Below, in pieces: positions 1 through 5,175 of a stretch of DNA of 5,175 bases. The position numbers were made by a program, and so were the translations under genes. Within the stretch, counting starts at the first letter, position 1. Each line of letters starts with the position of its first letter. Origin of the DNA: Clostridia bacterium (GTDB lineage: Bacteria > Bacillota > Clostridia > Oscillospirales > Butyricicoccaceae); NCBI GenBank assembly GCA_017552495.1, contig JAFZPW010000036.1, positions 1 to 5,175 of the forward strand. Reading direction: 5' to 3'. The notes under the pieces were generated by a model. It was not told the DNA's origin. It did not search any database and was given only the letters and a program-made list of their open reading frames with translations.

Positions 1-473
1 ATATCCTGCGAAACGGCGTCATGCGTTTCTCCGACGACGGCGAGCCGCAGGGTACGTCGGGTATGCCCACTCTCGAAGTGCTGAAGAAGGAAGACGTTTT
101 TGATGTGCTGTGTGTCACCACACGCTATTTCGGAGGGACGCTTTTGGGCGCGGGGGGGCTGGTGCGGGCTTACAGTCACACCTGCAAACTGGCGCTGGAC
201 GCCGCCGGGATTGCCGTGATGCAGCCCTTTGCAAAGATTCGGCTGGATTGCCCCTATCCGCTTTTGGAGCAGATGCGGCGGCAGCTTCCGCTGTTTCAGG
301 CAGAGGAAACGGCGGCGGATTTCGGCGCTTCGGTGATTCTCACGGCATGCTTGCCCAGGGAAAAGCTGGAGTCCTTTACAGCTCATCTGTTGGACGCCAC
401 CGGCGGACGCTTGCGGCCCGAACTGCTGGGAGAAGAATTGTTTGCGCGAAAGCCGGATCCCGGTGAAACATGA
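1..473 (+). CDS. yigZ: YigZ/IMPACT-family protein (UPF0029), 5' end missing
   Basis: This is the C-terminal part of a YigZ/IMPACT-family protein. The reading frame is open from base 3 (ILRNGV, then the Met at 21), so the gene starts outside the window and the Met at 21 is internal. Two family signatures are visible: RFSDDGEPQGTSGMPTLEVL at the start, and TRYFGGTLLGAGGLVRAYSH about 25 residues later. The remaining 90 or so residues match in position the small ferredoxin-like C-terminal domain (DUF1949) of bacterial members. About 156 residues are present; full members have roughly 205-217, so some 50-60 are missing. The eukaryotic relative IMPACT regulates the eIF2-alpha kinase GCN2. The bacterial role is poorly defined, and a link to translation or RNA binding has been proposed from the fold. 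The gene lies 73 nt upstream of the dgt-like gene on the same strand; co-transcription is possible but not shown. Family assignment is secure, function is not. Confidence 0.93.
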   Translation, partial: ILRNGVMRFSDDGEPQGTSGMPTLEVLKKEDVFDVLCVTTRYFGGTLLGAGGLVRAYSHTCKLALDAAGIAVMQPFAKIRLDCPYPLLEQMRRQLPLFQAEETAADFGASVILTACLPREKLESFTAHLLDATGGRLRPELLGEELFARKPDPGET

Positions 474-474
474 A

Positions 475-519
475 TTTTTCGCAAATTTCCTGCGAAAAAA
501 GAGGAAAAACGGTTTTTTC
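475..519 (+). repeat. AT-rich inverted repeats between yigZ and dgt; possible weak terminator
   Basis: The spacer after yigZ holds a 9-bp inverted repeat, TTTTTCGCA (475-483) against TGCGAAAAA (491-499), with a 7-nt loop. A second, purely AT stem follows: GAAAAA (504-509) against TTTTTC (514-519) with a 4-nt loop. The first stem is followed by A-rich rather than T-rich DNA, so it is not a canonical intrinsic terminator on either strand. The T-run at 513-518 follows only a weak structure. The pair may attenuate read-through from yigZ, or may be composition noise in an AT-rich gap. I see no convincing -35/-10 pair here; TATTAA at 523-528 has no partner. Confidence 0.3.
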
Positions 520-535
520 TCGTATTAACATAAAT

Positions 536-544
536 GAGGTGATC
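536..544 (+). promoter_or_regulatory. Ribosome binding site of dgt
   Basis: GAGGTGATC matches nine consecutive bases of the extended anti-Shine-Dalgarno complement (AGGAGGTGATC). The GAGG core ends 7 nt before the ATG at 547, which fixes that codon as the start and predicts efficient initiation. Confidence 0.85.
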
Positions 545-546
545 CG

Positions 547-1551
547 ATGACAGTGAGAGAGCGGCTGGAAGCCAACGAGCGGCAGATACTTTCCGGCAAG
601 GCGACCCTTGCCGCCGAAAGCCGGGGTCGCGAGCGGGAGGAGGAGCCCGACGCCATGCGCACCTGCTTTATGCGCGACCGGGATCGCATCATTCACAGCA
701 AGAGTTTCCGTCGCCTCAAGCATAAGACGCAGGTGTTTCTTTCTCCCGAGGGCGATCATTACCGCACCCGCCTGACCCATACGCTGGAGGTCTCTCAAAT
801 CTCCCGCACGGTGGCGCGGGGGCTTGGTCTTAACGAGGATCTTACCGAGGCCATTGCTCTGGGGCACGATCTGGGGCACACGCCTTTCGGCCATGCCGGC
901 GAACGGGCGCTTTCCGAAGCGCGGGGCTATCCCTTTCGCCATAACGAGCAGAGCCTGCGGGTGGTGCGTTTGCTGGAAGGAGAGGGCAAGGGCCTGAACC
1001 TGACTCGTGAGGTCATGGACGGGATCCTTTGCCATACGGGGTCCAAGCAGGCTGCTACGCCGGAGGGCCGCATCGTACATTTTGCCGACCGCATCGCCTA
1101 TGTCAATCACGACATCGACGATGCCGTTCGCGCCGGCGTGCTCAGTGAGGACGACATTCCCTTTGACATCAAGCTGGGGCTTGGCGCCAGTCACAGCCGT
1201 CGTATCGGCCGGTTGGTGGAGGCGCTTATCTCATATGGGCAGAAGACCGGTGAGATCGGCATGGACGCCGAAACCGCCGCGCTGGCTGAGGCTTTGCGGG
1301 ATTTTATGTATGAGGCTGTTTATAAAAACCCTGTCGCTAAGGGCGAGGAGGGAAAGTGCGAGGCCATCGTGCGGTATTTGTATCATCATTTTTCTCAGGA
1401 TCCCGCCCGGCTGCCCGGAGAGTATTGGACGATCGCCGACCGCGACGGCATGGATGCGGCTGTCTGTGATTATATTGCTGGAATGACCGACCGCTATGCC
1501 GTCAATGTATTTGAAAGCCTGACGGTGCCAAAGAGCTGGAACAAATATTGA
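547..1551 (+). CDS. dgt: dGTPase-like HD-domain deoxynucleoside triphosphate triphosphohydrolase
   Basis: This 334-residue protein belongs to the short dGTPase-like branch; E. coli Dgt is about 505 residues. These cytosolic enzymes cleave a dNTP into deoxynucleoside plus triphosphate and so limit dNTP pools. The N-terminal family block is SKSFRRLKHKTQVF (51-64). HD-domain metal ligands are visible as H78 (RLTHTLEV), H107-D108 (LGHDLGHTPFGH) and an acidic residue in ADRIAYVNHDIDDA, most likely D181 by analogy with Dgt. H111 and H116 are further conserved histidines. All key residues are present and the length is normal, so the enzyme is probably active. Substrate preference within this branch varies, and dGTP specificity should not be assumed. 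The ATG at 547 is chosen for its near-perfect ribosome binding site. The gene ends 41 nt before dnaG, an arrangement I recall from several Clostridia, which suggests a shared transcript with primase and sigma factor. Confidence 0.95.
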   Translation: MTVRERLEANERQILSGKATLAAESRGREREEEPDAMRTCFMRDRDRIIHSKSFRRLKHKTQVFLSPEGDHYRTRLTHTLEVSQISRTVARGLGLNEDLTEAIALGHDLGHTPFGHAGERALSEARGYPFRHNEQSLRVVRLLEGEGKGLNLTREVMDGILCHTGSKQAATPEGRIVHFADRIAYVNHDIDDAVRAGVLSEDDIPFDIKLGLGASHSRRIGRLVEALISYGQKTGEIGMDAETAALAEALRDFMYEAVYKNPVAKGEEGKCEAIVRYLYHHFSQDPARLPGEYWTIADRDGMDAAVCDYIAGMTDRYAVNVFESLTVPKSWNKY

Positions 1552-1577
1552 CATTTCCCTGCGGCGTTCTTGCGTGG

Positions 1578-1585
1578 AAAGGAGG
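1578..1585 (+). promoter_or_regulatory. Ribosome binding site that decides the dnaG start
   Basis: AAAGGAGG lies 7 nt before the ATG at 1593. An in-frame TTG at 1548, overlapping the dgt stop codon, would add 15 residues, but it has no ribosome binding site and the extra residues do not resemble a primase N-terminus. The start is therefore the ATG at 1593. Confidence 0.9.
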
Positions 1586-1592
1586 GGGTTTC

Positions 1593-3392
1593 ATGCCTTT
1601 GCCGCAACGTTTTCTGGACGAGCTCATCGCCCGGACCGACCTTGTGGCGCTGGTGGGGCGATATGTCCCACTGAAAAAGAAGGGAGGCAGTTATTGGGGC
1701 TGCTGCCCGTTTCACCATGAAAAGACGCCTTCGTTCCATGTGGAGCAGGATAAGCAATTTTTCAAATGCTTTGGCTGCGGCGAGGGCGGGAACGCGGTTC
1801 ATTTCATGATGAAGATTGAGAATCTTCCCTATATCGACGCGGTGCACAAGTTGGCTGATATGGCCGGCATGGAAATGCCGGAGGATGAGGGAGACGAGAA
1901 AAACCGCGTCCGCCGCCAGCGTCTTTTGGCGCTGAACAAAGACGCCGCCCGTTATTTTTACGAAACGCTATCGGGCCCAGGCGGGGCGGAAGCGCGGGCC
2001 TATCTGCAAAAGCGTGGCATGACGACGCAAACGGTCATCCGCTTTGGCCTTGGGTATGCCGACCAGAGCTGGGACGGGCTGATTTTGGCCATGCGGCAGA
2101 AGGGCTATACCGATCAGGAACTGGAGGCCGTGCGGCTGGCGGGACGGAGCAGGAGGGGAAGCCTCTATTGCTTTTTCCGCGACAGGATCATGTTTCCCAT
2201 CATCGACGTGCGGGGCGATGTGGTGGCCTTTGGCGGCCGCATCCTCCACGGCGACGGCGACGGCCGGAAATATGTCAACAGCCCAGACACCCCCGTTTAC
2301 AGCAAAAGCCGAACGCTTTACGCTCTCAATCTGGCCAAAAAGACCAAGGAACCGAAATTCATCCTCTGCGAGGGCAACGTAGATGTGATCGCTTTGCATC
2401 AGGCGGGGTTTGACAGCGCCGTTGCCACCTGTGGAACGGCCCTGACGTCGGAGCAGGCCCGTCTGTTGAGCAAATATACGAATGAAGTGGTCATCTGCTA
2501 TGATGCCGACGCCGCGGGACAGAAGGCCACGGAAAAGGCCATTGATATTTTGAAAGCCAACGGCCTTGCCGTTCAGGTGCTGCGGCTCCCGCCGCGCCGG
2601 GACGAGAAGGGCAAGATCCTTTATAATCCGGACGGGACGCCGGTGAAGGTGGATCCTGACGACTTTATCCGTCTGAGCGGCGCGGAGGCGTTCCGAACGC
2701 TGCTGGACAAACCGCCCACCGACGGGCAATACCGCATGAGTGAGATCCGGCGGAAATACGGTGAGCTTGCCGACGACGCCCAGCGCATCAGCTATATCAA
2801 GGAAGTCGTACAATATCTTGCGGGCATTTCTTCCACTGTGGAGCGCGAGGTTTATGCCAGAGCCGCCGCGAAAGAGGCAGGCGTTTCGGCGGAAAGCGTG
2901 CTCACCGAGGCAAAACGTCTGCGGGAGAGCCGCCGTCGGCGGCAGGAAAAGCAGCTTGCACAGGAGGCGCTGCAGCCTGAACGGCTGCGCCAGCCGCAGG
3001 CGTGGGAGCTTCATTACGATGATCCGGCCTCGGCCGTCATTGAAGAACGGGTGGTGTCGGCTGTGCTGGGTGACGGCGCGCTGCTGCGCCGCGCCGCCGA
3101 GCGCCTTTTTCCCGAGCAATTCTCTTCGCCGTTTCTGGCAAAGATTTATCGGCTTGCCCTCGAACGGCTTGCGGAGGGTCTGGAGCCCGATCCATCCTTT
3201 TGCATGAGCCAGCTTGAATCTGACGAGCTGCGGCAGTTTACCCGGATTCTGTCCTCGCCCGTGCGGGAACGGGTGGACGAAGCATTGCTGGACGAATACA
3301 TTCAAACCATCATATATCATCATCAAAAGAGAACCGCTCCGCCGGATGACGACGCGCTTTTGCGTGCCGCGGTGCAGCGGAAAAAGGGTTAA
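1593..3392 (+). CDS. dnaG: DNA primase
   Basis: This is bacterial primase, 599 residues, a normal length. It makes the short RNA primers for Okazaki fragments and works with the replicative helicase at the fork. Domains: an N-terminal CHC2 zinc-binding domain (about 1-100) with ligands C38, H41, C59 and C62 in CPFH and CFGC; an RNA polymerase core with the basic motif RDRIMFPIIDVRGDVVAFGGR-type block at 196-216; a Toprim fold with the catalytic glutamate E260 in CEGNVDV, D304 and D306 in CYDADAAGQKA, and a third acidic cluster at D354/D356/D357 (DPDDFIR); a basic, probably helical linker around 440-465 (ESRRRRQEKQ); and a C-terminal helicase-interaction domain (about 480-580). Two local oddities are the EGNVD form of the usual EGYMD motif and an insertion of roughly 16 residues before DPDDF (about 335-353). 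It sits between dgt and rpoD with a 12-nt gap to rpoD, so it is almost certainly co-transcribed with it. Confidence 0.98.
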   Translation: MPLPQRFLDELIARTDLVALVGRYVPLKKKGGSYWGCCPFHHEKTPSFHVEQDKQFFKCFGCGEGGNAVHFMMKIENLPYIDAVHKLADMAGMEMPEDEGDEKNRVRRQRLLALNKDAARYFYETLSGPGGAEARAYLQKRGMTTQTVIRFGLGYADQSWDGLILAMRQKGYTDQELEAVRLAGRSRRGSLYCFFRDRIMFPIIDVRGDVVAFGGRILHGDGDGRKYVNSPDTPVYSKSRTLYALNLAKKTKEPKFILCEGNVDVIALHQAGFDSAVATCGTALTSEQARLLSKYTNEVVICYDADAAGQKATEKAIDILKANGLAVQVLRLPPRRDEKGKILYNPDGTPVKVDPDDFIRLSGAEAFRTLLDKPPTDGQYRMSEIRRKYGELADDAQRISYIKEVVQYLAGISSTVEREVYARAAAKEAGVSAESVLTEAKRLRESRRRRQEKQLAQEALQPERLRQPQAWELHYDDPASAVIEERVVSAVLGDGALLRRAAERLFPEQFSSPFLAKIYRLALERLAEGLEPDPSFCMSQLESDELRQFTRILSSPVRERVDEALLDEYIQTIIYHHQKRTAPPDDDALLRAAVQRKKG

Positions 3393-3397
3393 GGAGG
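3391..3397 (+). promoter_or_regulatory. Ribosome binding site supporting the rpoD GTG start
   Basis: AAGGAGG overlaps the last two bases of the dnaG stop codon (TAA, 3390-3392) and lies 7 nt before the GTG at 3405. The next in-frame ATG (3492) has no comparable site and would remove part of region 1.1, so GTG is the start. The overlap makes translational coupling of primase and sigma factor plausible. Confidence 0.9.
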
Positions 3398-3404
3398 CAC
3401 GAAC

Positions 3405-4535
3405 GTGGAAGATCAGGAAAACAGGACGCTCAACAAGCAGCAGGTGTTGCATGAATTGCTGGAGTTCGGCCGCAAGAACGGCAAGATCACCATGAAGGAG
3501 ATCAACAACGTTATTGATGAACTGGAACTCGACGCCGATCAGCAGGATAAATTTTATGCAGCGTTGGACAAGATGGGCGTGGAGATCGCCATGGATGACG
3601 AAGATCTGGACGCCGAAATGGTCGGCCTGGACGATGAAAACTTTGACGACGTGGACGAGGTTACGGAAGATGAAATCAACGAAACCTTTGCCATGGCTGA
3701 CGGTCTTGCCATCGACGACCCCGTGCGGATGTATCTGAAGGAGATCGGCAAGGTGGATCTTCTTACCCCGGAGGAGGAGATTGAGATCGCAAAGCAGATG
3801 CTGGAGGGCAGCGAGGCCGCCAAGCGCCGTCTGGCAGAGGCCAATCTTCGTCTGGTGGTTTCCATCGCCAAACGCTATGTGGGCCGCGGGATGCAGTTTC
3901 TCGATCTGATTCAGGAGGGAAATTTGGGCCTTATCAAAGCGGTGGAGAAGTTTGATTATACCAAGGGATACAAGTTCTCTACATATGCAACCTGGTGGAT
4001 CCGGCAGGCCATCACCCGCGCCATTGCGGATCAGGCCCGTACCATTCGCATCCCTGTTCATATGGTGGAAACCATCAACAAGGTTATCCGCGTGTCCCGC
4101 CAGCTTTTGCAGGAGTTGGGACATGATCCCTCGCCGGAAGAGGTGGCTGAAGAGATGCATATGCCCGTGCAAAAGGTGCGGGATATCCTGAAAATCGCGC
4201 TGGAGCCCGTTTCGCTGGAGACTCCCATCGGCGAGGAAGAGGATTCGCATTTGGGCGACTTTATTCCCGACGACGATGCGCCCGAGCCCGCGGAGGTGGC
4301 GTCCTTCACATTGCTGAAGGAGCAGCTTGTGGAGGTGCTGGGCACGTTGACCCCGCGGGAAGAAAAAGTTTTGCGCCTGCGCTTCGGCATAGAAGACGGT
4401 CGCACCCGCACCCTGGAAGAAGTGGGGAAGGAGTTCAACGTTACTCGCGAGCGCATCCGGCAGATCGAGGCCAAGGCGTTGCGTAAACTGCGCCATCCTT
4501 CCCGCTCCAAACGATTGAAGGACTTTTTGAACTGA
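3405..4535 (+). CDS. rpoD: RNA polymerase primary sigma factor (sigma-70/sigma-A)
   Basis: This is the housekeeping sigma factor, 376 residues, the size of Gram-positive SigA rather than the 613-residue E. coli protein. It directs RNA polymerase to -10/-35 promoters. Regions in order: region 1.1 (about 10-62); a very acidic linker (64-90, 16 of 27 residues Asp or Glu and no Lys or Arg); region 1.2 (DDPVRMYLKEIG, 104-115); regions 2.1-2.4 (about 144-217), including RLVVSIAKRYVGRG and the -10 recognition and melting block YATWWIRQAITRAIADQ; region 3 (about 218-300, with SPEEVAEEM); and region 4 (about 305-376) with the -35 recognition helix-turn-helix TLEEVGKEFNVTRERIRQIE. The intact region 1.1 and complete 2.4/4.2 motifs identify a primary rather than an alternative sigma. 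It is the last gene of the dgt-dnaG-rpoD operon and is followed by a strong terminator. The gene start is a GTG. Confidence 0.98.
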   Translation: MEDQENRTLNKQQVLHELLEFGRKNGKITMKEINNVIDELELDADQQDKFYAALDKMGVEIAMDDEDLDAEMVGLDDENFDDVDEVTEDEINETFAMADGLAIDDPVRMYLKEIGKVDLLTPEEEIEIAKQMLEGSEAAKRRLAEANLRLVVSIAKRYVGRGMQFLDLIQEGNLGLIKAVEKFDYTKGYKFSTYATWWIRQAITRAIADQARTIRIPVHMVETINKVIRVSRQLLQELGHDPSPEEVAEEMHMPVQKVRDILKIALEPVSLETPIGEEEDSHLGDFIPDDDAPEPAEVASFTLLKEQLVEVLGTLTPREEKVLRLRFGIEDGRTRTLEEVGKEFNVTRERIRQIEAKALRKLRHPSRSKRLKDFLN

Positions 4536-4590
4536 GTTAGAAAAACCGGTATTTTGCACAGGATATTCCTCTAAAAATTATATAAAACAG

Positions 4591-4625
4591 AAAAAGCTGT
4601 CTGCTTGAATCGCGGACAGCTTTTT
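4591..4625 (+). terminator. Strong rho-independent terminator after rpoD
   Basis: GCTGTCTGC (4596-4604) pairs with GCGGACAGC (4612-4620): nine pairs including one G-U, around a 7-nt loop (4605-4611). The stem is flanked by AAAAA (4591-4595) and TTTTT (4621-4625), which extend it to 14 pairs and supply the U-tract. The A-run on the other side means it could also terminate transcription on the - strand. It lies 55 nt after the rpoD stop codon and marks the end of the operon. Its loop and downstream arm are shared with the promoter of the next gene. Confidence 0.93.
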
Positions 4626-4633
4626 GCTATAAT
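4605..4633 (+). promoter_or_regulatory. Sigma-A promoter for the glutamate dehydrogenase gene
   Basis: The -10 element TATAAT (4628-4633) is a perfect consensus and is preceded by TGC, giving an extended -10 (TGnTATAAT). The -35 element TTGAAT (4605-4610, four of six matches to TTGACA) lies exactly 17 bp upstream. The predicted start is near 4640, leaving a leader of about 93 nt. The -35 element falls in the loop of the rpoD terminator, and the terminator's 3' arm and T-run form the promoter spacer. The call rests on sequence alone. Confidence 0.82.
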
Positions 4634-4645
4634 AAAATAAAATCT

Positions 4646-4657
4646 GCCCGATCGGGC
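4646..4657 (+). promoter_or_regulatory. Perfect 12-bp palindrome, candidate operator
   Basis: GCCCGATCGGGC reads the same on both strands and is a GC-rich block within an AT-rich leader. It begins about 7 nt after the predicted transcription start, where a bound dimeric regulator would block RNA polymerase. As RNA it would form only a 4-bp stem with a 4-nt loop, so a protein site is more likely than an RNA element. The regulator is unknown. Confidence 0.45.
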
Positions 4658-4688
4658 GAATAAAACCGAAAATCAGCGAAAAGAACAA

Positions 4689-4715
4689 AAAAACCGATTG
4701 TTTTTAGACAAAAAC
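4689..4715 (+). repeat. Competing AT-rich inverted repeats in the dehydrogenase leader
   Basis: GTTTTT (4700-4705) can pair with AAAAAC upstream (4689-4694, 5-nt loop) or with AAAAAC downstream (4710-4715, 4-nt loop). The two stems exclude each other. Each is only six pairs, five of them A-U, so both are weak. The downstream one ends 3 nt before the ribosome binding site. Confidence 0.3.
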
Positions 4716-4718
4716 GAC

Positions 4719-4727
4719 AAGGCGGTG
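4719..4727 (+). promoter_or_regulatory. Ribosome binding site of the glutamate dehydrogenase gene
   Basis: AAGGCGGTG differs from the consensus AAGGAGGTG at one central base. It ends 5 nt before the ATG at 4733. It is weaker than the three upstream sites, so initiation here may be more sensitive to leader structure. Confidence 0.7.
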
Positions 4728-4732
4728 TGCCA

Positions 4733-5175
4733 ATGAACAATCTTTATGAAGATTTTACGCGAATGATCGACCGGGCGGCATCCATTCTCAAACTGGATCG
4801 TACTCAATACGAATTTGCCAAATATCCCGAGCGAGAGATGATCGTTTCCATCCCTGTGACCATGGACGACGGAACGGTCAACATCTTTCAGGGGTATCGG
4901 GTGCAGCATTCCAGTCTGCTGGGGCCTTACAAAGGCGGCGTGCGTTTTGACGCTGCTGTGAATCACGACAGCATGCGTGCGCTTGCCGGTCTGGCCACAC
5001 TGAAATGCACCCTGGCCGGCCTGCCGTTTGGCGGCGCCAAGGGCGGCGTGACGGTAGAGCCCGAGACCTTGAGTACTGACGAGCTGGTGCGTCTGACTCG
5101 CCGATTTACCGCCATGATCCTGCCGGTGATCGGGCCTGATGTGGATATTCCATCGCCGGACACCGGAACCGACGA
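4733..5175 (+). CDS. gdhA: Glutamate dehydrogenase family protein (Glu/Leu/Phe/Val dehydrogenase), 3' end missing
   Basis: The first 147 codons of a hexameric-type glutamate dehydrogenase, which interconverts glutamate with 2-oxoglutarate and ammonia using NAD(P). Only the N-terminal substrate-binding domain is present; the Rossmann coenzyme domain lies beyond the edge, so NAD versus NADP cannot be judged. Motifs are GPYKGGVRF (64-72), TLKCTLAGLPFGGAKGG (89-105) and GPDVDIPSPDTGTD (134-147). The residues align without gaps to Clostridium symbiosum GDH with a constant offset of 22: K67 (K89), K91 (K113), the catalytic lysine K103 (K125) and the catalytic aspartate D143 (D165). K67 fits glutamate as substrate, because leucine and phenylalanine dehydrogenases lack this lysine's role. 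Pocket positions A88 and S141 differ from the C. symbiosum residues (Q110, A163). The N-terminus resembles the ~415-425-residue GDH type. It has its own promoter and is not part of the rpoD operon. The specific symbol is less certain than the family. Confidence 0.92.
   Translation, partial: MNNLYEDFTRMIDRAASILKLDRTQYEFAKYPEREMIVSIPVTMDDGTVNIFQGYRVQHSSLLGPYKGGVRFDAAVNHDSMRALAGLATLKCTLAGLPFGGAKGGVTVEPETLSTDELVRLTRRFTAMILPVIGPDVDIPSPDTGTD

Noticed and set aside
376..1194. A 272-codon open frame on the - strand
   Set aside because: It is antisense to the dgt-like gene and the end of yigZ, and matches no family I recognise. The sense-strand HD-domain motifs explain this DNA.
1548..1592. A longer dnaG start at the TTG overlapping the dgt stop codon
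   Set aside because: There is no ribosome binding site for it, and the strong AAAGGAGG at 1578-1585 serves the ATG at 1593, where family similarity begins.
2250..2264. Short tandem repeat of GGCGAC in dnaG
   Set aside because: Two and a half copies encode HGDGDG in a normal primase loop. There is no sign of expansion or a repeat array.
2929..2996. Several 6-bp GC-rich hairpins in dnaG (2929-2943, 2972-2988, 2982-2996)
   Set aside because: Short stems of this kind are expected in GC-rich coding sequence for Arg-, Ala- and Gln-rich linker residues. There are no T-runs and no other signal.
3285..3318. A possible internal promoter for rpoD near the end of dnaG (TTGCTG and TATATC)
   Set aside because: The -10 is only a four-of-six match and the spacing of 22 bp is too long. 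It lies in a locally AT-rich stretch coding for IIYHHQ. An internal promoter is known in E. coli dnaG, but this sequence does not support one.
1968..4559. An 863-codon open frame on the - strand, opening with GTG behind a weak AGAGG-like site
   Set aside because: It runs antisense through most of dnaG and all of rpoD, both of which are unambiguous genes. Its translation has no recognisable domain and is rich in His, Leu and Gln, as expected from the reverse complement of GC-biased codons. It is a shadow frame.
4673..5163. Two small - strand open frames (4673-4966 and 4963-5163) opposite the dehydrogenase gene
   Set aside because: They overlap well-supported conserved motifs on the + strand and show no family features of their own.

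Overview
The window is a piece of a core bacterial chromosome, almost certainly from a Gram-positive anaerobe of the Clostridia. The evidence is a short dGTPase-like gene directly upstream of dnaG and rpoD, a sigma-A type primary sigma factor, and strong AGGAGG-type ribosome binding sites. The GC-rich coding sequence and the primase style (EGNVDVIALHQAG in the Toprim domain) suggest the Oscillospirales (Ruminococcaceae-like gut bacteria). That family placement is inference from memory of related proteins, not a search.

Layout, all genes on the + strand. (1) 1-473: C-terminal three quarters of a YigZ/IMPACT-family protein, cut by the window edge. (2) 474-546: short AT-rich spacer with weak inverted repeats. 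(3) 547-1551: a 334-residue HD-domain dNTP triphosphohydrolase (dgt-like). (4) 1593-3392: dnaG, DNA primase, 599 residues. (5) 3405-4535: rpoD/sigA, the primary sigma factor, with a GTG start. (6) 4536-4732: intergenic region with a strong intrinsic terminator, a near-consensus sigma-A promoter whose -35 element lies in the terminator loop, and a perfect 12-bp palindrome just after the predicted transcription start. (7) 4733-5175: the first 147 codons of a glutamate dehydrogenase-family gene, cut by the window edge.

Genes 3-5 form a macromolecular-synthesis type operon: a nucleotide-pool enzyme, the replication primase and the primary sigma factor, spaced 41 and 12 nt apart and each preceded by its own strong Shine-Dalgarno sequence. 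Whether yigZ belongs to the same transcript is unclear. The operon ends at the terminator after rpoD, and glutamate dehydrogenase starts a new unit from its own promoter.

There is no mobile element, CRISPR array, RNA gene or defence system here, and I see no undescribed system. The points most worth a second look are the interlocked terminator and promoter between rpoD and the dehydrogenase, the adjacent palindrome (candidate operator), and atypical substrate-pocket residues in the dehydrogenase. The many other open frames, including an 863-codon one antisense to dnaG-rpoD, are shadows of GC-rich coding sequence.
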